Positions 9,669-20,839 of a stretch of 64,000 nt of DNA are shown piece by piece (within the stretch, counting starts at the first letter, position 1; each line of letters starts with the position of its first letter). Source of the stretch: Phymatolithon calcareum (Eukaryota; Rhodophyta; Florideophyceae; Hapalidiales); the NCBI GenBank assembly GCA_977006965.1, contig OZ345366.1, positions 868,001 through 932,000 of the forward strand. Reading direction: 5' to 3'. The notes below the pieces were generated by a model, which was not told the DNA's origin, ran no database searches, and was given only the letters and a program-made list of their open reading frames with translations. The translations under genes were made by a program, and so were the position numbers.

Positions 9669-11993
9669 ATGCCTTCGGCTGTGCGAGGCGAATGCCTAAT
9701 TGGAGTCGCTGAGATAATCGATGGGACCTCACCGATCCCACTAGATTCTTTTGGACAAGAGGCCTCGTTGCATTCGCGTACTCGCAATCTCAATCGTCTT
9801 GCCCAGATGGGCCCACCGGATGTTGCATATTTTCGAAAGCGCTTCACGCCAGTCGTGGGAGCCTCCCGTGTGTTCGGTTACTATCATTTCGTGCGTGGTG
9901 TTGACGTCTCCTCAGCCGCCAGCATATCTGCATATCTTGTAGACCTTGTTAATAATGGATTGGACGCCCTACCGTGGGTCAGCACCGGCACATGGGAAAT
10001 CGTTGGAGCTACGTACCGTACGTACAATGCCATATCAAACCTGGATGTTGTTGTCGACTTAAGGTTGCCGGGTGGTATATCCGCCCATACGGTTGATCAC
10101 ACCGGAATGAAGGGCGACCTCACAGATGCCGTTTGGAGAGAAACTGCTGTTTGTGCCGCAATTCGAGACATGACAGCAACAGGCGAACATCCTCTGTATC
10201 CATGTCTCCGCGTCATGCCATCTTCCTTTGAACGCATGGAAGAAGAATTTCTGGAAAATGCACAGGAATGCTTGTGCAACTGGAAGACTGCAGATGCAAC
10301 AAAGTCAGTGGAATTGAAAAGTGCAGAGATTGAAGAATCGCCTGCAAAGCCATTTATCTCCAGTTCTCGCATCGCACAGGCCATCAACGAGCATTTCTTA
10401 TCTTTCTGCAGGTACGATCAAGCCATCAAGTTTTTCACGTCGGAAGCCATTGCGTCTGCACATAGCGACGCTCTCGTGCATGCGGCGGCAGCACATCGTT
10501 TGAAAAATGATTTGGAACCCGCGACCCTCCTGATCGAAAAGGCAATTAGTACGAATCATGGTTCCAGCTTGGCTTGGATTGGCAAGTCGAAAATTGCGGC
10601 CGCAAAGGGGGAGCTTGAGGAAGCCTGGAAGGCCGCAAGTAAGGCCTGTGCGTGCGACTCTGCTAGCATCTCTTCTTTTGTTGTGCTTGCTGACCTTTGC
10701 GCGGACTTGCAGCGTTATCCCGAAGCATTTGTAGCATTGAATTCCGGAAACATGCCGCAGCTTGAATTGGACTACTATTTGCGAGATCTTGTTCCGAATC
10801 GACGTAACAAAACGTCACCGTCTTCAGGGGCTGCGAACGGATGTGACGCCGTTAGTAAATTAGCACAGAGGCTGAAGAAGGAGCGGAATGTATTCAATTC
10901 TAAGTGCGACGATATCTTGAGCGAGTTACCAGGCAAGATGATGACTCCCACAGAGCACGATTGCTACAGCGTTCTGGTGAAAATTTTGAATGACGTTGGG
11001 TGGGACAGGCTTCTTGCCATTCGAGGGGAAGCTTTTGTTATGGAGACGGATATTGATGGAAAAAATGCTACGCAGGAAGGTTCAGCTGGAGCTGGCGCAG
11101 CAGCAGGAGGGTCGGAACCTTATGGGATTGGAAACGGCAATGGTGCACAGCCCGAATCTGATGCCTCTGGGAAAGCAAATGGACAAGTTACGGATGAAGA
11201 ACCGAGTACAACCATCGAGTTGGAAGAATCCACAGATGGTCTATCTGATGTACCCATAACTTCGTCTGTGGAGGAAGAAGTGAACTTAACGACCAATGGT
11301 GAAACAAAGAAGTCTTTTGAAGATACAGGAAAGGTCGTTTGTAAGCCATGGTTGGATTATTTGGTAACTGTCATGTACGAAGACCTGCGTGCCATGGCGC
11401 TGTGGAACGCCGAAGAGAATACCCATGCTGCTGCACACGCAAGTGCATCAGCAAACGGCTCCTCGAAATCACCCAATGTCTCTTCCACCAGCACTGGGGA
11501 GTCGTCTGATGATATCGAATCTGGAAAGCAATTGAATAGGCCAAAGCGTGATCCAGTTGAAATTGCTGCAACAACGCGAAGGCATGCCGCAGATTGGCTT
11601 CGACGGGGTGAGTTGGCGCTCCGTTTGCAAAAAGCCGAAGAAGCTAAAAGCGCACTCTGGACCTGTATCAAATTGTCGGAGAAAGCCAGAGTCCCGGCTA
11701 TTTCGGCACACATGAATTTAATGACGTTGGCTGCGAGTGAGGGTGATGCTGTAACGACGATCAAATGTGCAGATGTCATCTGGACGTATCTGGATTCTGC
11801 GTGCGACAGGAGAAGTTCTTCAAAGCCTACATCTCCCGTGCGGGACATTCAGCGAGCAATATTTAACCTAACTGCGAAACTTGGGCTTCGTAACGTGAGA
11901 GAGGTGCTTGCGAATCTAGATGTTGATCGGCACCGAATTGGAACCGTATTGCTGGATGCCGTGTCTTGGAAAGTTCATGGGTATTCGAGTTAG
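9669..11993 (+). CDS. ChAPs/exomer-like TPR protein
   Basis: A 774-residue protein from the ATG at 9669; the open frame runs a little further upstream but without an ATG. The N-terminal third (MGPPDVAYFRKRF, YYHFVRGVDVSSAASISAYL, RTYNAISNLDVVVDLRLPGG) resembles the Chs5-Arf1-binding protein family. Helical repeats of TPR type follow near residues 235-360 (LKNDLEPATLLIEKAI, SLAWIGKSKIAAAKGELEEA, YPEAFVALNSGNMPQLELDYY). In fungi these proteins form exomer, which exports selected cargo from the trans-Golgi with Arf1. A Ser/Gly/Glu-rich linker lies near 470-560, and more TPR-like helices follow near 640-700. The gene is convergent with PRP22, with a 110-bp gap. The family assignment is from memory of motif patterns; a generic TPR protein is the alternative. 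Confidence 0.5.
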   Translation: MPSAVRGECLIGVAEIIDGTSPIPLDSFGQEASLHSRTRNLNRLAQMGPPDVAYFRKRFTPVVGASRVFGYYHFVRGVDVSSAASISAYLVDLVNNGLDALPWVSTGTWEIVGATYRTYNAISNLDVVVDLRLPGGISAHTVDHTGMKGDLTDAVWRETAVCAAIRDMTATGEHPLYPCLRVMPSSFERMEEEFLENAQECLCNWKTADATKSVELKSAEIEESPAKPFISSSRIAQAINEHFLSFCRYDQAIKFFTSEAIASAHSDALVHAAAAHRLKNDLEPATLLIEKAISTNHGSSLAWIGKSKIAAAKGELEEAWKAASKACACDSASISSFVVLADLCADLQRYPEAFVALNSGNMPQLELDYYLRDLVPNRRNKTSPSSGAANGCDAVSKLAQRLKKERNVFNSKCDDILSELPGKMMTPTEHDCYSVLVKILNDVGWDRLLAIRGEAFVMETDIDGKNATQEGSAGAGAAAGGSEPYGIGNGNGAQPESDASGKANGQVTDEEPSTTIELEESTDGLSDVPITSSVEEEVNLTTNGETKKSFEDTGKVVCKPWLDYLVTVMYEDLRAMALWNAEENTHAAAHASASANGSSKSPNVSSTSTGESSDDIESGKQLNRPKRDPVEIAATTRRHAADWLRRGELALRLQKAEEAKSALWTCIKLSEKARVPAISAHMNLMTLAASEGDAVTTIKCADVIWTYLDSACDRRSSSKPTSPVRDIQRAIFNLTAKLGLRNVREVLANLDVDRHRIGTVLLDAVSWKVHGYSS

Positions 11994-12103
11994 AATCTAA
12001 ACGCTATCATCTCTTTCGGCTTTTGTCGAGTGTACCACATTTACTGATGTTTTTCCGTCATCGAAACGGATTTCCTGATCCTGACTACACTTCACTGCAT
12101 TCG

Positions 12104-15100
12104 CTAAACGCGTCTTCTCTTACTGAGCCGCCAGTCGTTCTGGTTTTGTGCGTACTTATCGAACAAAGGTTCAATCTTCTCTCTTCTCTTCATTCGGGAA
12201 AGCTTGTTTGGATCCGCCTTGCGGAAGAAGCGTGGTGCCAATTCCACCAACCATTTCGACTCAACAGACAATACCTCGCGCATGTATTCCTTCGTAGTTT
12301 GCACAACCTCATGATAGATTACCCATTCAGGTTGGGCATGAAATAGAGATGATGACGGGTGAATGAAGACCTGTTGACCATCAACCAACGTTCGGTATCC
12401 CTCTTGTGGGTCTTTCTTCGCGGCGTGGACAAAAAAACCAGACACTATGGCCTTTCTTATCTTCATGTAGTTGCGCCCAGCACTAACGATGTCCAGCTTG
12501 AAGCGGTCCATGATGGTGGTTATTTGCTTGCGAATATCTTGAGCTCTTTTCAGAGATCTACCTTGGATAAAGTTTTCGTAGCACCAAGGATTTGAAAATC
12601 TGTTTGTCTTCCAAGAATTATATACAGTCAACAGAGTCAAGTGATCTCCTTCGGGCATGTGAAATTTCGCCTTCTTTTGATCAGCTTGCGCTTGCTTCTC
12701 CTTCGGCCGATAGAAAACGCTTTGCACACCAAGCATAGCCACGACAGTTAATATTTCTTCGCTGCAGCCAAGATCGACACTCGCTAGTAGCATTTTGCTC
12801 AACATTGGGTCCAATGGAAATTGGGACATGACACGCCCGAGCTTTGTAAGAAGACCCTCCTCGTCAAGCGCGCCTAACGAGTACAAGCTTTCCATCGCGG
12901 ATATTAAATAAGGGGCCGGCGGTGGATCCATGAAATCGAAACGCATCAGGTCATTGATACCCATTGCCTTGAGAGTGAGGACAGTATGTGCCAAATTGCT
13001 TCTTTGCAGCTCCGGGACAGTATTTGGCAGCATCTCGTTCATATAAGCTGCCTCCGTGTAAAGACAAAAACATTTGCCGGGACCAGTCCGACCTGCCCGA
13101 CCTCGTCGCTGTCTTGCGGAAGCTTGCGAGATAGGAGCCACGACTAAAGAATCCATTCCGAGTTTAGGATTGTAAACTTTTTGCTTGGCAAACCCAGGAT
13201 CGACTACATAAAAAATGCCATCAATGGTAAGACTTGCTTCTGCAATGTTAGTTGCGATCACGCACTTCCTGCAACCAGGTGGGGCAGGATCAAAAATTCG
13301 GGTCTGCATTTCACTTGGGAGTGCTGAATATACGGGGAGGACAATCAATTCTGGTACATTGGGACCAAGAGCCTTCATTCGCTCGTACAAAATTTCTGCC
13401 GATGTGTCGATTTCCTCCTGCCCTGTCAAGAAAAGAAGAATATCTCCAGGTCGTTCTGTCAAATGTATACGCATCACAGTATTGAGCGACTCTTCAAGAT
13501 AGTCGCTCACGGGGTCCTTCGAATAAAGAACTTCGACGGGGAAGAGGCGCCCTGGGATGAGAAAGATATCACAGTTGCAAAAGTACGAAGAAAACTTCTC
13601 AGCATCCAGTGTTGCCGATGTGACGATGATTTTTAAATCTTTGCGCCGTTTGGCGCAATCCTTAAGCAGACCGAACAAAACGTCCGTCGCAATGGTTCTT
13701 TCGTGAGCTTCGTCCAGCATGATAACCGAATAGTGAGAAAGGTCAGGATCGGTAAGAACCTCCCTTAGAAGCATACCGTCGGTCATATATTTGATCTCGG
13801 TTTCCGGCGAAGTACAATCTTCGAATCGAATGGAATATCCCACTTCTTCACCGAGCCGGCAGCCCTTTTCTTCTGCAACTCGTTTCGCGACAGACATGGC
13901 AGCAACGCGACGAGGTTGCGTACATCCAATTCTCTTCCTTCCTTTTGTATAGCCAGCTTCCGCCAGATACTGTGTCATCTGCGTTGATTTCCCTGATCCT
14001 GTTTCTCCAACAACAACGAGGATCTGACTGCCTGCCACGGCTTCTAGCAGCTTGTCCCGCAGGTGAGCAATTGGAAGCGATGCCCTCTGTTCAGCTATAG
14101 TTTTATCCACTGGCTTCGTAAATCCAAAACTTGGAGCTGCACCCATTGCTTTTCTCTTCCAATCCGGAACCTCCATTGGACCCGCCGTCAAACCACGCAA
14201 CTCTGCTGCCACATGACGCTCTCTAGATAGAGGGTCTTCCCATGCTCTATTAAGGTCTGCAGGCATTTCATTTTCAGCGGCGGCAAGTTGTTGATCGCGC
14301 AGTTCACGACGTTCTTTCGCTAATGCTGACTGCGTCATAGCGGCTCTCTGCATTGACCCATCAGGGTTTTTCACAATTCGAACGGGAGACAATGGCTGCG
14401 CACGAGTGAGTCCGGAATTGTCTTCAGAAATTCGCAGGAACGCAGGCTCGTCTTCGTTCAATTCAATTTCCGTTTCGTCCATTGGATTGTCATTCTCTCC
14501 CAATAAAACAACTTGACCGTCGAGTTCTTCTTCCCCATCAACTTGATCCCCTGTGTCATTAAGATTGAATCCAATTTGCTTTCTGAGTTCCTTCTGAGGA
14601 AGAATTTTCGCGAGTTGAGTCAGTTCCCATTGCTCATTCTCCGGAAGAGCTCGCTTCATACGCCCATTCTCTTTTCTGCGCCCATTGAGGTCATCTTGTA
14701 CAAAGGACTTTGGAATTCCGCTTACAGACTCTTGCTGGGCTACTGGAAAACGTCTCCGGCGACGCTCTGCTCTAAACCGCTCTGCTTCCTCGTCGCGCGA
14801 CCTCCTCTGACTTGTCTCTGCAAAACTGTCTTTCGGAGCGAGGTCTTTGCCCGTTCTTTGATCAATGTCACGCATGCATAAACTAATTTTGCCACCGGCC
14901 ACGTTCAAAATCTTGACCCAAACATTATCACCCCGGGAGACAACATCAGACGGATGACGAACTTTTACACCAGATCCCATTCTTGAAATATGCACCAAAC
15001 CCTCCTTCTGCCTTTGCTCCCTTGACCCAAGGCGTACGAAAGCTCCAAAATCTTTGACGTTGGACACGCGACCGCGCACAATTGCTCCAGGTCGAATATC

Positions 15101-15682
15101 TGATTCCTGTGGATTTGAAATTGGACAAGAAGCCGCACTTGACGAGCCGCTAGACTGATTTCTACCAGGAAATCTGAGCCCCTCTTTCGCTAACAACACT
15201 TCGTTCTCCATTTCCGTCGTCATGATTACCTTATCTCGATCGATACCAGACCCCAAGAAACCGCCATCGCTCGCGTCGGACTCAGCGAAACTCTCAAATG
15301 GGTACTTGCTTGAAGAGGGTCCGGCTCGACTAATGCTTGATGCTCCTGCAGACTGCTTTGGTACTGCATCACCAAACCTAGGCCTCCTCACAGTTGCCCC
15401 TGTCCGTTTTGGTCGGGGTTCATTACGAGGCTTCAGCGCTAAGACTGAGCGATGCACTGATGCCAGAAGAACTTTCGGAAGTGAATCCTCGTCTTCGTTT
15501 AGCCTGTTAACCGCTCCGGAAAACTGCTGGAAATTCGGATTTTGTTTCGCTAAATGTATAAGCAACTCCGCAAGGTCTCGGAGTCCAGGGGAATCACGTT
15601 CTTCGATGCCCAAATGGTTTTCAATTTCCAAGCATACTTTGGAGATTAGCGACAGGTCTTGAAACTTTTGTATTTCATCCAT
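12104..15682 (-). CDS. DHX8: DEAH-box splicing helicase PRP22/DHX8
   Basis: ATP-dependent RNA helicase that releases spliced mRNA from the spliceosome. I start it at the Met at 15682 ([20 protein letters not shown]), which matches the family's N-terminal helical domain; the frame is open 96 bp further upstream. The product is about 1192 residues. An S1 RNA-binding domain ([20 protein letters not shown]) near residues 200-270 distinguishes PRP22/DHX8 from PRP2, PRP16 and PRP43. Motif [10 protein letters not shown] is near 557, motif II DEAH near 656, SAT near 685, and motif VI ([12 protein letters not shown]) further on. The HA2 and OB-fold regions and the basic C-terminal tail ending SKRRRV are intact. 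There are no introns. Confidence 0.95.
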   Translation of the reverse strand: MDEIQKFQDLSLISKVCLEIENHLGIEERDSPGLRDLAELLIHLAKQNPNFQQFSGAVNRLNEDEDSLPKVLLASVHRSVLALKPRNEPRPKRTGATVRRPRFGDAVPKQSAGASSISRAGPSSSKYPFESFAESDASDGGFLGSGIDRDKVIMTTEMENEVLLAKEGLRFPGRNQSSGSSSAASCPISNPQESDIRPGAIVRGRVSNVKDFGAFVRLGSREQRQKEGLVHISRMGSGVKVRHPSDVVSRGDNVWVKILNVAGGKISLCMRDIDQRTGKDLAPKDSFAETSQRRSRDEEAERFRAERRRRRFPVAQQESVSGIPKSFVQDDLNGRRKENGRMKRALPENEQWELTQLAKILPQKELRKQIGFNLNDTGDQVDGEEELDGQVVLLGENDNPMDETEIELNEDEPAFLRISEDNSGLTRAQPLSPVRIVKNPDGSMQRAAMTQSALAKERRELRDQQLAAAENEMPADLNRAWEDPLSRERHVAAELRGLTAGPMEVPDWKRKAMGAAPSFGFTKPVDKTIAEQRASLPIAHLRDKLLEAVAGSQILVVVGETGSGKSTQMTQYLAEAGYTKGRKRIGCTQPRRVAAMSVAKRVAEEKGCRLGEEVGYSIRFEDCTSPETEIKYMTDGMLLREVLTDPDLSHYSVIMLDEAHERTIATDVLFGLLKDCAKRRKDLKIIVTSATLDAEKFSSYFCNCDIFLIPGRLFPVEVLYSKDPVSDYLEESLNTVMRIHLTERPGDILLFLTGQEEIDTSAEILYERMKALGPNVPELIVLPVYSALPSEMQTRIFDPAPPGCRKCVIATNIAEASLTIDGIFYVVDPGFAKQKVYNPKLGMDSLVVAPISQASARQRRGRAGRTGPGKCFCLYTEAAYMNEMLPNTVPELQRSNLAHTVLTLKAMGINDLMRFDFMDPPPAPYLISAMESLYSLGALDEEGLLTKLGRVMSQFPLDPMLSKMLLASVDLGCSEEILTVVAMLGVQSVFYRPKEKQAQADQKKAKFHMPEGDHLTLLTVYNSWKTNRFSNPWCYENFIQGRSLKRAQDIRKQITTIMDRFKLDIVSAGRNYMKIRKAIVSGFFVHAAKKDPQEGYRTLVDGQQVFIHPSSSLFHAQPEWVIYHEVVQTTKEYMREVLSVESKWLVELAPRFFRKADPNKLSRMKRREKIEPLFDKYAQNQNDWRLSKRRRV

Positions 15683-16219
15683 TCCTGGGAATGAATCGTT
15701 GTGAAGAAAAACCTCCGAAGAATGCAGTTGAGTCGGAGCCAACGGGCTGAAGCTCCTTGAACTGCGCATGATGTGCATTATTCATCAAATGCATAGTAAA
15801 TACCCGTGTCAAATAGTGCACGATAAGAGCAAACTGAAGCACTATTCCAAAAATGAGAATAGTGCACAATACCATCTAAAAATATGATTCAAATACGAAT
15901 ATTTTGCCTGTTTCTTGTTCACTCTCATAAATCTTCTTCGGCAGTTTTGTCCGGAGTCGGGCGGGAAAGAACGGTGCTCTTGGGGGTTACAAAAGCACCT
16001 CTACATCGCTGCTTGGCTCCTGAACAGAAACGACGCGGGCAATTATCGAATGCGCAGGAGCTAGCGAATGCGTTGCAACTCCATTTCTGCATGTCATCAG
16101 GTGTTTCCAGTTCACGCATGTCGATAATTGGCGAGCACATTGATATTTTGTGAACCCGTCAGCGCACCCATAACTCTCCCGTTTCGTCTGAACCGGAGGC
16201 CCATATCACCTTGAGGCTG
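15683..16219. promoter_or_regulatory. Divergent promoter region PRP22 / SWI3
   Basis: A 537-bp head-to-head spacer. GGCGGGAAA at 15960-15968 matches the E2F/DP consensus on the reverse strand (TTTCCCGCC). I see no other convincing element and no gene. Confidence 0.4.
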
Positions 16220-19200
16220 ATGGTAAAAGAGGGTGCTTTGGGCGCTTCTGTCCGCGCCCTGAAGGCAAGGATTGGGTACCCGCTTTTGAAATCATATGAA
16301 GAGCAGCGCCGAATCCAGCTCTTCACGCCTATCGTCGATGCGTTGGGCAAGAGCAAACTTGGCGCAACGGAATTCTCTGAGCGCGAGGTATCGCGATTGG
16401 TCGGGCGTCTGATCCATTTTATGGAGACCAATTTAGGTCGTGATGCCGACTCAGAGACAAGGATCAACGTAACCAAATTTCCAATTGAACTCTTCTCAGA
16501 TTTGCGCGAAACTGGGGCTGTGTATCACATGGTTTTCACTTGTTATCAGTATGCCGAAGAAAAGGAATGGAGGAATATAGACCTGAAAAACGAATCGCGG
16601 AAGGCTGAGCATCTGGAGTTGGTTGAGAAGATAGACAAAGTGCTGAGAAGTTCAGGCTTTCTGAAGGTTATGAAGATATTCTTTTCCCCTCTTTTTGCAT
16701 CCAAAGAGGTTGATGAACTCCGAGACATGGTGCAGAATCACAACGCTGCTGTCGTTTCTTCTCCAGAAGTCGCCAGCCATATTGTCTATCCCGACCTGGA
16801 AGGTACTCGAGAACACGAAACCGATGGCCAAGTTCTTGTTCGTTTCCTCAAGAAAGAGAACCGGTCCAATGGAGTTCGTGCGCTTATCCACTGGTGGTAC
16901 CACCCCAATTCATATGATGACTGGGTGCATGAACGCGAAGTTGTGGCTCAAGTCGAAGAGGCCGAACAGCCCAAAATAGGCCCATGGCATGTACAGGCGC
17001 GATGGGTGCGTGATCTAGTCCTCTATAATGAATGGATGAACGAACAAGATTACGAAATGCCTCTTTCATATAATCGATTGCTCAAAGAGTCACCTCCCAC
17101 CGCGAACGGAGTGTCAGCAACTCCGAGCTCGCAGAACTCAACGCAGTCAAGGGTTCGCCTTCGTCTGCGGCGGCCAGATCCTGACCCAGACCCATCGGCG
17201 AAGAGAATCTGTTTGGACGGACCTGATGGTAGAGTTGCCGGTGTTGCTGCTGGTGCTGTTCTAGACACGTCTTCCGCACGCGTCGAGGACGGCCAAATAG
17301 CGAATGCCCAGCAATCCACGGAGACGAATGCGAATAACAACGTAGAGAATGCTGGCCCGTCGGCCTCTATTGCCAACGAAACTGGAAGGCCGGGTAGTAC
17401 AGTGGTGCAATCTGGAGAAAACTCTGTGGAAAAGGAGACCTTCGTTGTTCCCATATTTGCGCAATGGTTTGATATTGCCAAGGTTCACAATATTGAGCGC
17501 AACGCTCTTCCAGAATTCTTTTCTGGCAAGTTTGCGTCCAAAACTACCAAGACGTACACTGATATCCGGAACTATTTTGTGCTCACGTGGAGAGAAACAC
17601 CTCGGCAGTATCTAACGGCAACACAAGCTCGGCGTAAATTGCGAGGTGATGCATGTTCTATACTACGCGTACATGGATTTCTAGAACATTGGGGGCTTGT
17701 CAATCATGATGTCTCGCCGGATACCTTGCCGTTACCAATTCTGTCCACTCCGCCACCGGTTATTCCCGCCTTTGCTGAACTTCGAGACATGAGGAAAGGA
17801 ATGCGAAATATTCCGCTATTGTTTGACGACGGTTCCACTGCTTGTCTTAACGAATCACGTATCATGCGGTTAACGGCGAACGGGTCTCCTCAAAAACGAC
17901 CTCGCAACTCTCGACGGAAACTTGTTGCTGACGTGGATGGAGAGGATGTGGAATCCGATGCCGAAGAAGAGAACCAGCCACAGAGCAACTCGGTAGACTA
18001 TCATTGCGACTCTTGTTCCGCGGATTGTTCAACCCTGCGATTCCACTGCGCCACTCGCGCAGACATGGATTTATGTGCATTGTGCTACAAGGCGCATCGC
18101 TATCCCATGACAATGCAGCCAAGAGACTTTATTCAGATGAAATCTGCCGGGACAGGCGCTGGATTTCGTGATGTGGATAACAAAATTTGGACTGAGAGTG
18201 AGACCCTGCTATTGTTGGAGGCGCTCGAAATGTACGGTGATAATTGGGAGCTGGTTGCGGAACACGTTGGTTCCAAAGACAAAGACCAATGCGTCATGCA
18301 GTTCGTTCGACTGCCAATTGAGGATGTCTTTCTGGACAATACTCGAGAAGCTTGCGTCGGTGCCAATGGAAGAACTTCTACAGATATGACTCCTGTCGAA
18401 ATGTTGAAGAAAGCTGGGGCGAAAGAGGCTGCGCTCATTCGCATGTCCTCGAAAGGAGGAATGCAAACTAGCTTTTCCGGAAAACCAATTGTTTATGCGG
18501 ACAAGCGCAATCCAATCACTCCACATGTGATGTTGTTGTCGTCTTTGGCATCTCAAAAAGTACTTGCGAAATCAATTTCCTCGGCCCTGAAAGAATCGAG
18601 TCGAGCTTCGCTGTACGGAAATATTAACGATTTGGCGGCAGCTACGCAATGTGGCAATGATGGCGATGTACAGATGGAAAATCCGACTATCGTTGCAGAC
18701 GGGAAACCTAATGGCATTGAGAAACCAAAATCTGAGCCTTATATTCTAACAAACGAAGAATATCGGAAGAAAAAGGCGGTACTTCCGTCCGCTAGCACTT
18801 TTAGTGCAGGCGATGTTGGATTGCGCGCTGCTCAGGTCGCCTTGGAGGGTCTGTGCCGAAATCACAGCCCATCGGGCAACGCCGGGGAGGATGGGAAGGG
18901 AGCTGTGGAGGCCAAAAATGGGAGTTTGTCCACGGATGTGGAAGATATTGCGGCACAAGCGACTTCTACGGTTGCACTTGCCGCTGCTGTCGCGCGTGCG
19001 GAACAACTACGGCGCCTTGAACGTGCGGAGCTGGACCGACTAATAACGCTTGAAGTGGAACTCAAGCTGGAAATGATACGTCTGAAACTAAACCATCTTG
19101 GTGACATCGAGAATCATGTGAAGGAGGCTAATGCACGATTAGAGAACGAAACGCACGAACGATTTGCGCGCGAGCTTTTGAGTCATGAACGTCATCGGGT

Positions 19201-20380
19201 CGGCGGTTCCCGCATTCACAACGCACCATTACTAGTGCGGCAAGTCGACCAGAACGGCATCGCCCGGGTTCCACCGGAAGAGGCTCGCAGATTCATGCCA
19301 ACGACTCCGGCGACAATTGCGCCGCCCAATTCAAGCTTCCGCGTTGCCACAAGAGCACCACCGCAACCACCAGTGGTCCATTCGCCTGTACAGCATCAGA
19401 TGCAAGCACAGCATCACATGCGCTCTATTCATCCGGTGGGGCCGGCGCAGCTGCTTCACCATCATGTCCAGCAAGTCGTTATGCAGCAACAGCAGCAAAT
19501 GATGTCCCGCTCAAGCACAGCGGCCCCGTACGCAAACGGCCTTGCTATGCGTCAGGGCGCTTACCCAGTTCAAGCGGGCCACGTTGGAATGCCAAATGGA
19601 CATGCGATGGCGTACGCTACACGCAACCAACTTGCAGGACCGCCTAACGGAATCCCCCGTAGGCAAATTCCGTACGCTGTTAATGGAGGACGGGCTCCGG
19701 CCCCGCTGTCATTCAATTCGCCGCAGAACCTGGGCAGAGCAAGTCCGGGGCAGCCGATGGTCCCGGCTGGAACCATTAACACCCCACATCTGAGGCCGTC
19801 GAGTAATGCGCCAACTCCTGTGTCGGTCGCAGCCGCCGCGGCAGCTGCAGCCGCGGCAGCCGCTGCGGCAGTCGCACCACCCGCTGAGCCGCAACAATCT
19901 CCAGTGTCGAGGTCACGATCTCGTAGTACAAAGCGGACTCGCAATTTGAGAAGGCCTGAACCCGAGTCGCCGACGGTAGAGAATGCCAACGACAAGGAAA
20001 TAGTTTCCAAGTCTGGAGGTCTGCCAAGGTCTGGAGCCCCATCGAAGTCTAACCTTCGTAGCAGGGATCGTAACCGTGAGCGCAACCGAGATCGAAAGAC
20101 TAAGGCGCTAGAAGTGCCGCTTCATGTGCAATTGCGGCGCGTAAACAGGACTGCAGACGTGCGGATGAGAAAGCGGAGTGGGGCATCAAGCTCTAAAGCG
20201 GGGCCTTCGTCTATTCCGTTACGACTACAGATACGCAAGCCGATGATGATTCCCCTTCGTTTGCCTCTCCGGAGGCCGAAAGCAGTATCGAGGAGACCTC
20301 GCCGCAGGAACATGATAGTGGAAGATGAGGAGGTTCTTGAGGAAGGTTTCGCGATTGCAGGTGGCACTGCCAAGAATTGA
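16220..20380 (+). CDS. SWI3: SWI/SNF subunit SWI3/SMARCC-like
   Basis: Core scaffold subunit of SWI/SNF chromatin remodellers; 1386 residues from ATG 16220. The N-terminal module (near residues 175-270, with HWWYHPNSYDDWV) resembles the SMARCC chromo/BRCT region. A SWIRM domain follows at about 405-500 (FVVPIFAQWFDIAKVHNIE, FLEHWGLVNHDV). A ZZ-type zinc finger is at about 590-640 (YHCDSCSADCS, DLCALCYKAHRYP). A SANT domain is at about 653-705 (WTESETLLLLEALEMYGDNW). A leucine-zipper-like coiled coil is near 905-975. The C-terminal tail is His/Gln/Pro-rich with a poly-Gln run near 1090 and about 14 alanines near 1205, then SR-rich. Beyond about 20200 the frame's composition changes, so the last 60 residues are doubtful. 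Confidence 0.92.
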   Translation: MVKEGALGASVRALKARIGYPLLKSYEEQRRIQLFTPIVDALGKSKLGATEFSEREVSRLVGRLIHFMETNLGRDADSETRINVTKFPIELFSDLRETGAVYHMVFTCYQYAEEKEWRNIDLKNESRKAEHLELVEKIDKVLRSSGFLKVMKIFFSPLFASKEVDELRDMVQNHNAAVVSSPEVASHIVYPDLEGTREHETDGQVLVRFLKKENRSNGVRALIHWWYHPNSYDDWVHEREVVAQVEEAEQPKIGPWHVQARWVRDLVLYNEWMNEQDYEMPLSYNRLLKESPPTANGVSATPSSQNSTQSRVRLRLRRPDPDPDPSAKRICLDGPDGRVAGVAAGAVLDTSSARVEDGQIANAQQSTETNANNNVENAGPSASIANETGRPGSTVVQSGENSVEKETFVVPIFAQWFDIAKVHNIERNALPEFFSGKFASKTTKTYTDIRNYFVLTWRETPRQYLTATQARRKLRGDACSILRVHGFLEHWGLVNHDVSPDTLPLPILSTPPPVIPAFAELRDMRKGMRNIPLLFDDGSTACLNESRIMRLTANGSPQKRPRNSRRKLVADVDGEDVESDAEEENQPQSNSVDYHCDSCSADCSTLRFHCATRADMDLCALCYKAHRYPMTMQPRDFIQMKSAGTGAGFRDVDNKIWTESETLLLLEALEMYGDNWELVAEHVGSKDKDQCVMQFVRLPIEDVFLDNTREACVGANGRTSTDMTPVEMLKKAGAKEAALIRMSSKGGMQTSFSGKPIVYADKRNPITPHVMLLSSLASQKVLAKSISSALKESSRASLYGNINDLAAATQCGNDGDVQMENPTIVADGKPNGIEKPKSEPYILTNEEYRKKKAVLPSASTFSAGDVGLRAAQVALEGLCRNHSPSGNAGEDGKGAVEAKNGSLSTDVEDIAAQATSTVALAAAVARAEQLRRLERAELDRLITLEVELKLEMIRLKLNHLGDIENHVKEANARLENETHERFARELLSHERHRVGGSRIHNAPLLVRQVDQNGIARVPPEEARRFMPTTPATIAPPNSSFRVATRAPPQPPVVHSPVQHQMQAQHHMRSIHPVGPAQLLHHHVQQVVMQQQQQMMSRSSTAAPYANGLAMRQGAYPVQAGHVGMPNGHAMAYATRNQLAGPPNGIPRRQIPYAVNGGRAPAPLSFNSPQNLGRASPGQPMVPAGTINTPHLRPSSNAPTPVSVAAAAAAAAAAAAAAVAPPAEPQQSPVSRSRSRSTKRTRNLRRPEPESPTVENANDKEIVSKSGGLPRSGAPSKSNLRSRDRNRERNRDRKTKALEVPLHVQLRRVNRTADVRMRKRSGASSSKAGPSSIPLRLQIRKPMMIPLRLPLRRPKAVSRRPRRRNMIVEDEEVLEEGFAIAGGTAKN

Positions 20381-20401
20381 TCGGAAGGCAGTCAGGATTC
20401 T

Positions 20402-20407
20402 GTAAGT
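20402..20407 (+). other. GTAAGT donor-like site after the SWI3 stop
   Basis: A consensus splice donor lies 21 bp past the annotated stop. It hints that the SWI3 transcript may be spliced near its 3' end. Confidence 0.25.
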
Positions 20408-20534
20408 ATTTTATTAGCACGAACTGTAAACTGGATGACGTAAGGCTACTTCATTACATCCCGTTGTTTGGCTCGACACTAAACTTTACACTTATTCTTT
20501 AAAAAGTGTGAAATCAAATCCAAAATTTCGCAGC

Positions 20535-20542
20535 GCGGGAAA
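20535..20542 (-). promoter_or_regulatory. E2F-like site upstream of ECO1
   Basis: GCGGGAAA on the plus strand is TTTCCCGC on the other, the E2F/DP consensus. It lies about 300 bp before the ECO1 start codon, in a 459-bp region that otherwise holds no gene. S-phase control would suit a cohesion gene. This is inference from the motif only. Confidence 0.45.
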
Positions 20543-20839
20543 CTTTTGAAAGTTTTGAAAGTTCGCGCCTTTTTCGTCTAAAACTAAAAATGTCTGTCTA
20601 TTATCGTCAGTCTCGTGCACATTGCGTTAGCATTGCCGATTTCGAAGGAGACAGGACAGTCGTGAAGCTAAGAGCTTCCGTCCACGAGAGGGGTCACCTT
20701 TTCTTTCTTGCTGGCCATCACCTGCGAACCGAAAGTGCTAGCAGGGCTGGGCTATTTAATCGCACTGCCGCCCACAACGCCGTTGCGGCGCGATGATCGC
20801 ACTGCCGCAACGTCAATTCCCGGGGCAGGAGCAAGCGCG

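Noticed and set aside
15683-15778. Upstream start for PRP22 (32 extra residues)
   Set aside because: The extension has no family similarity, while the Met at 15682 begins the conserved N-terminal domain.
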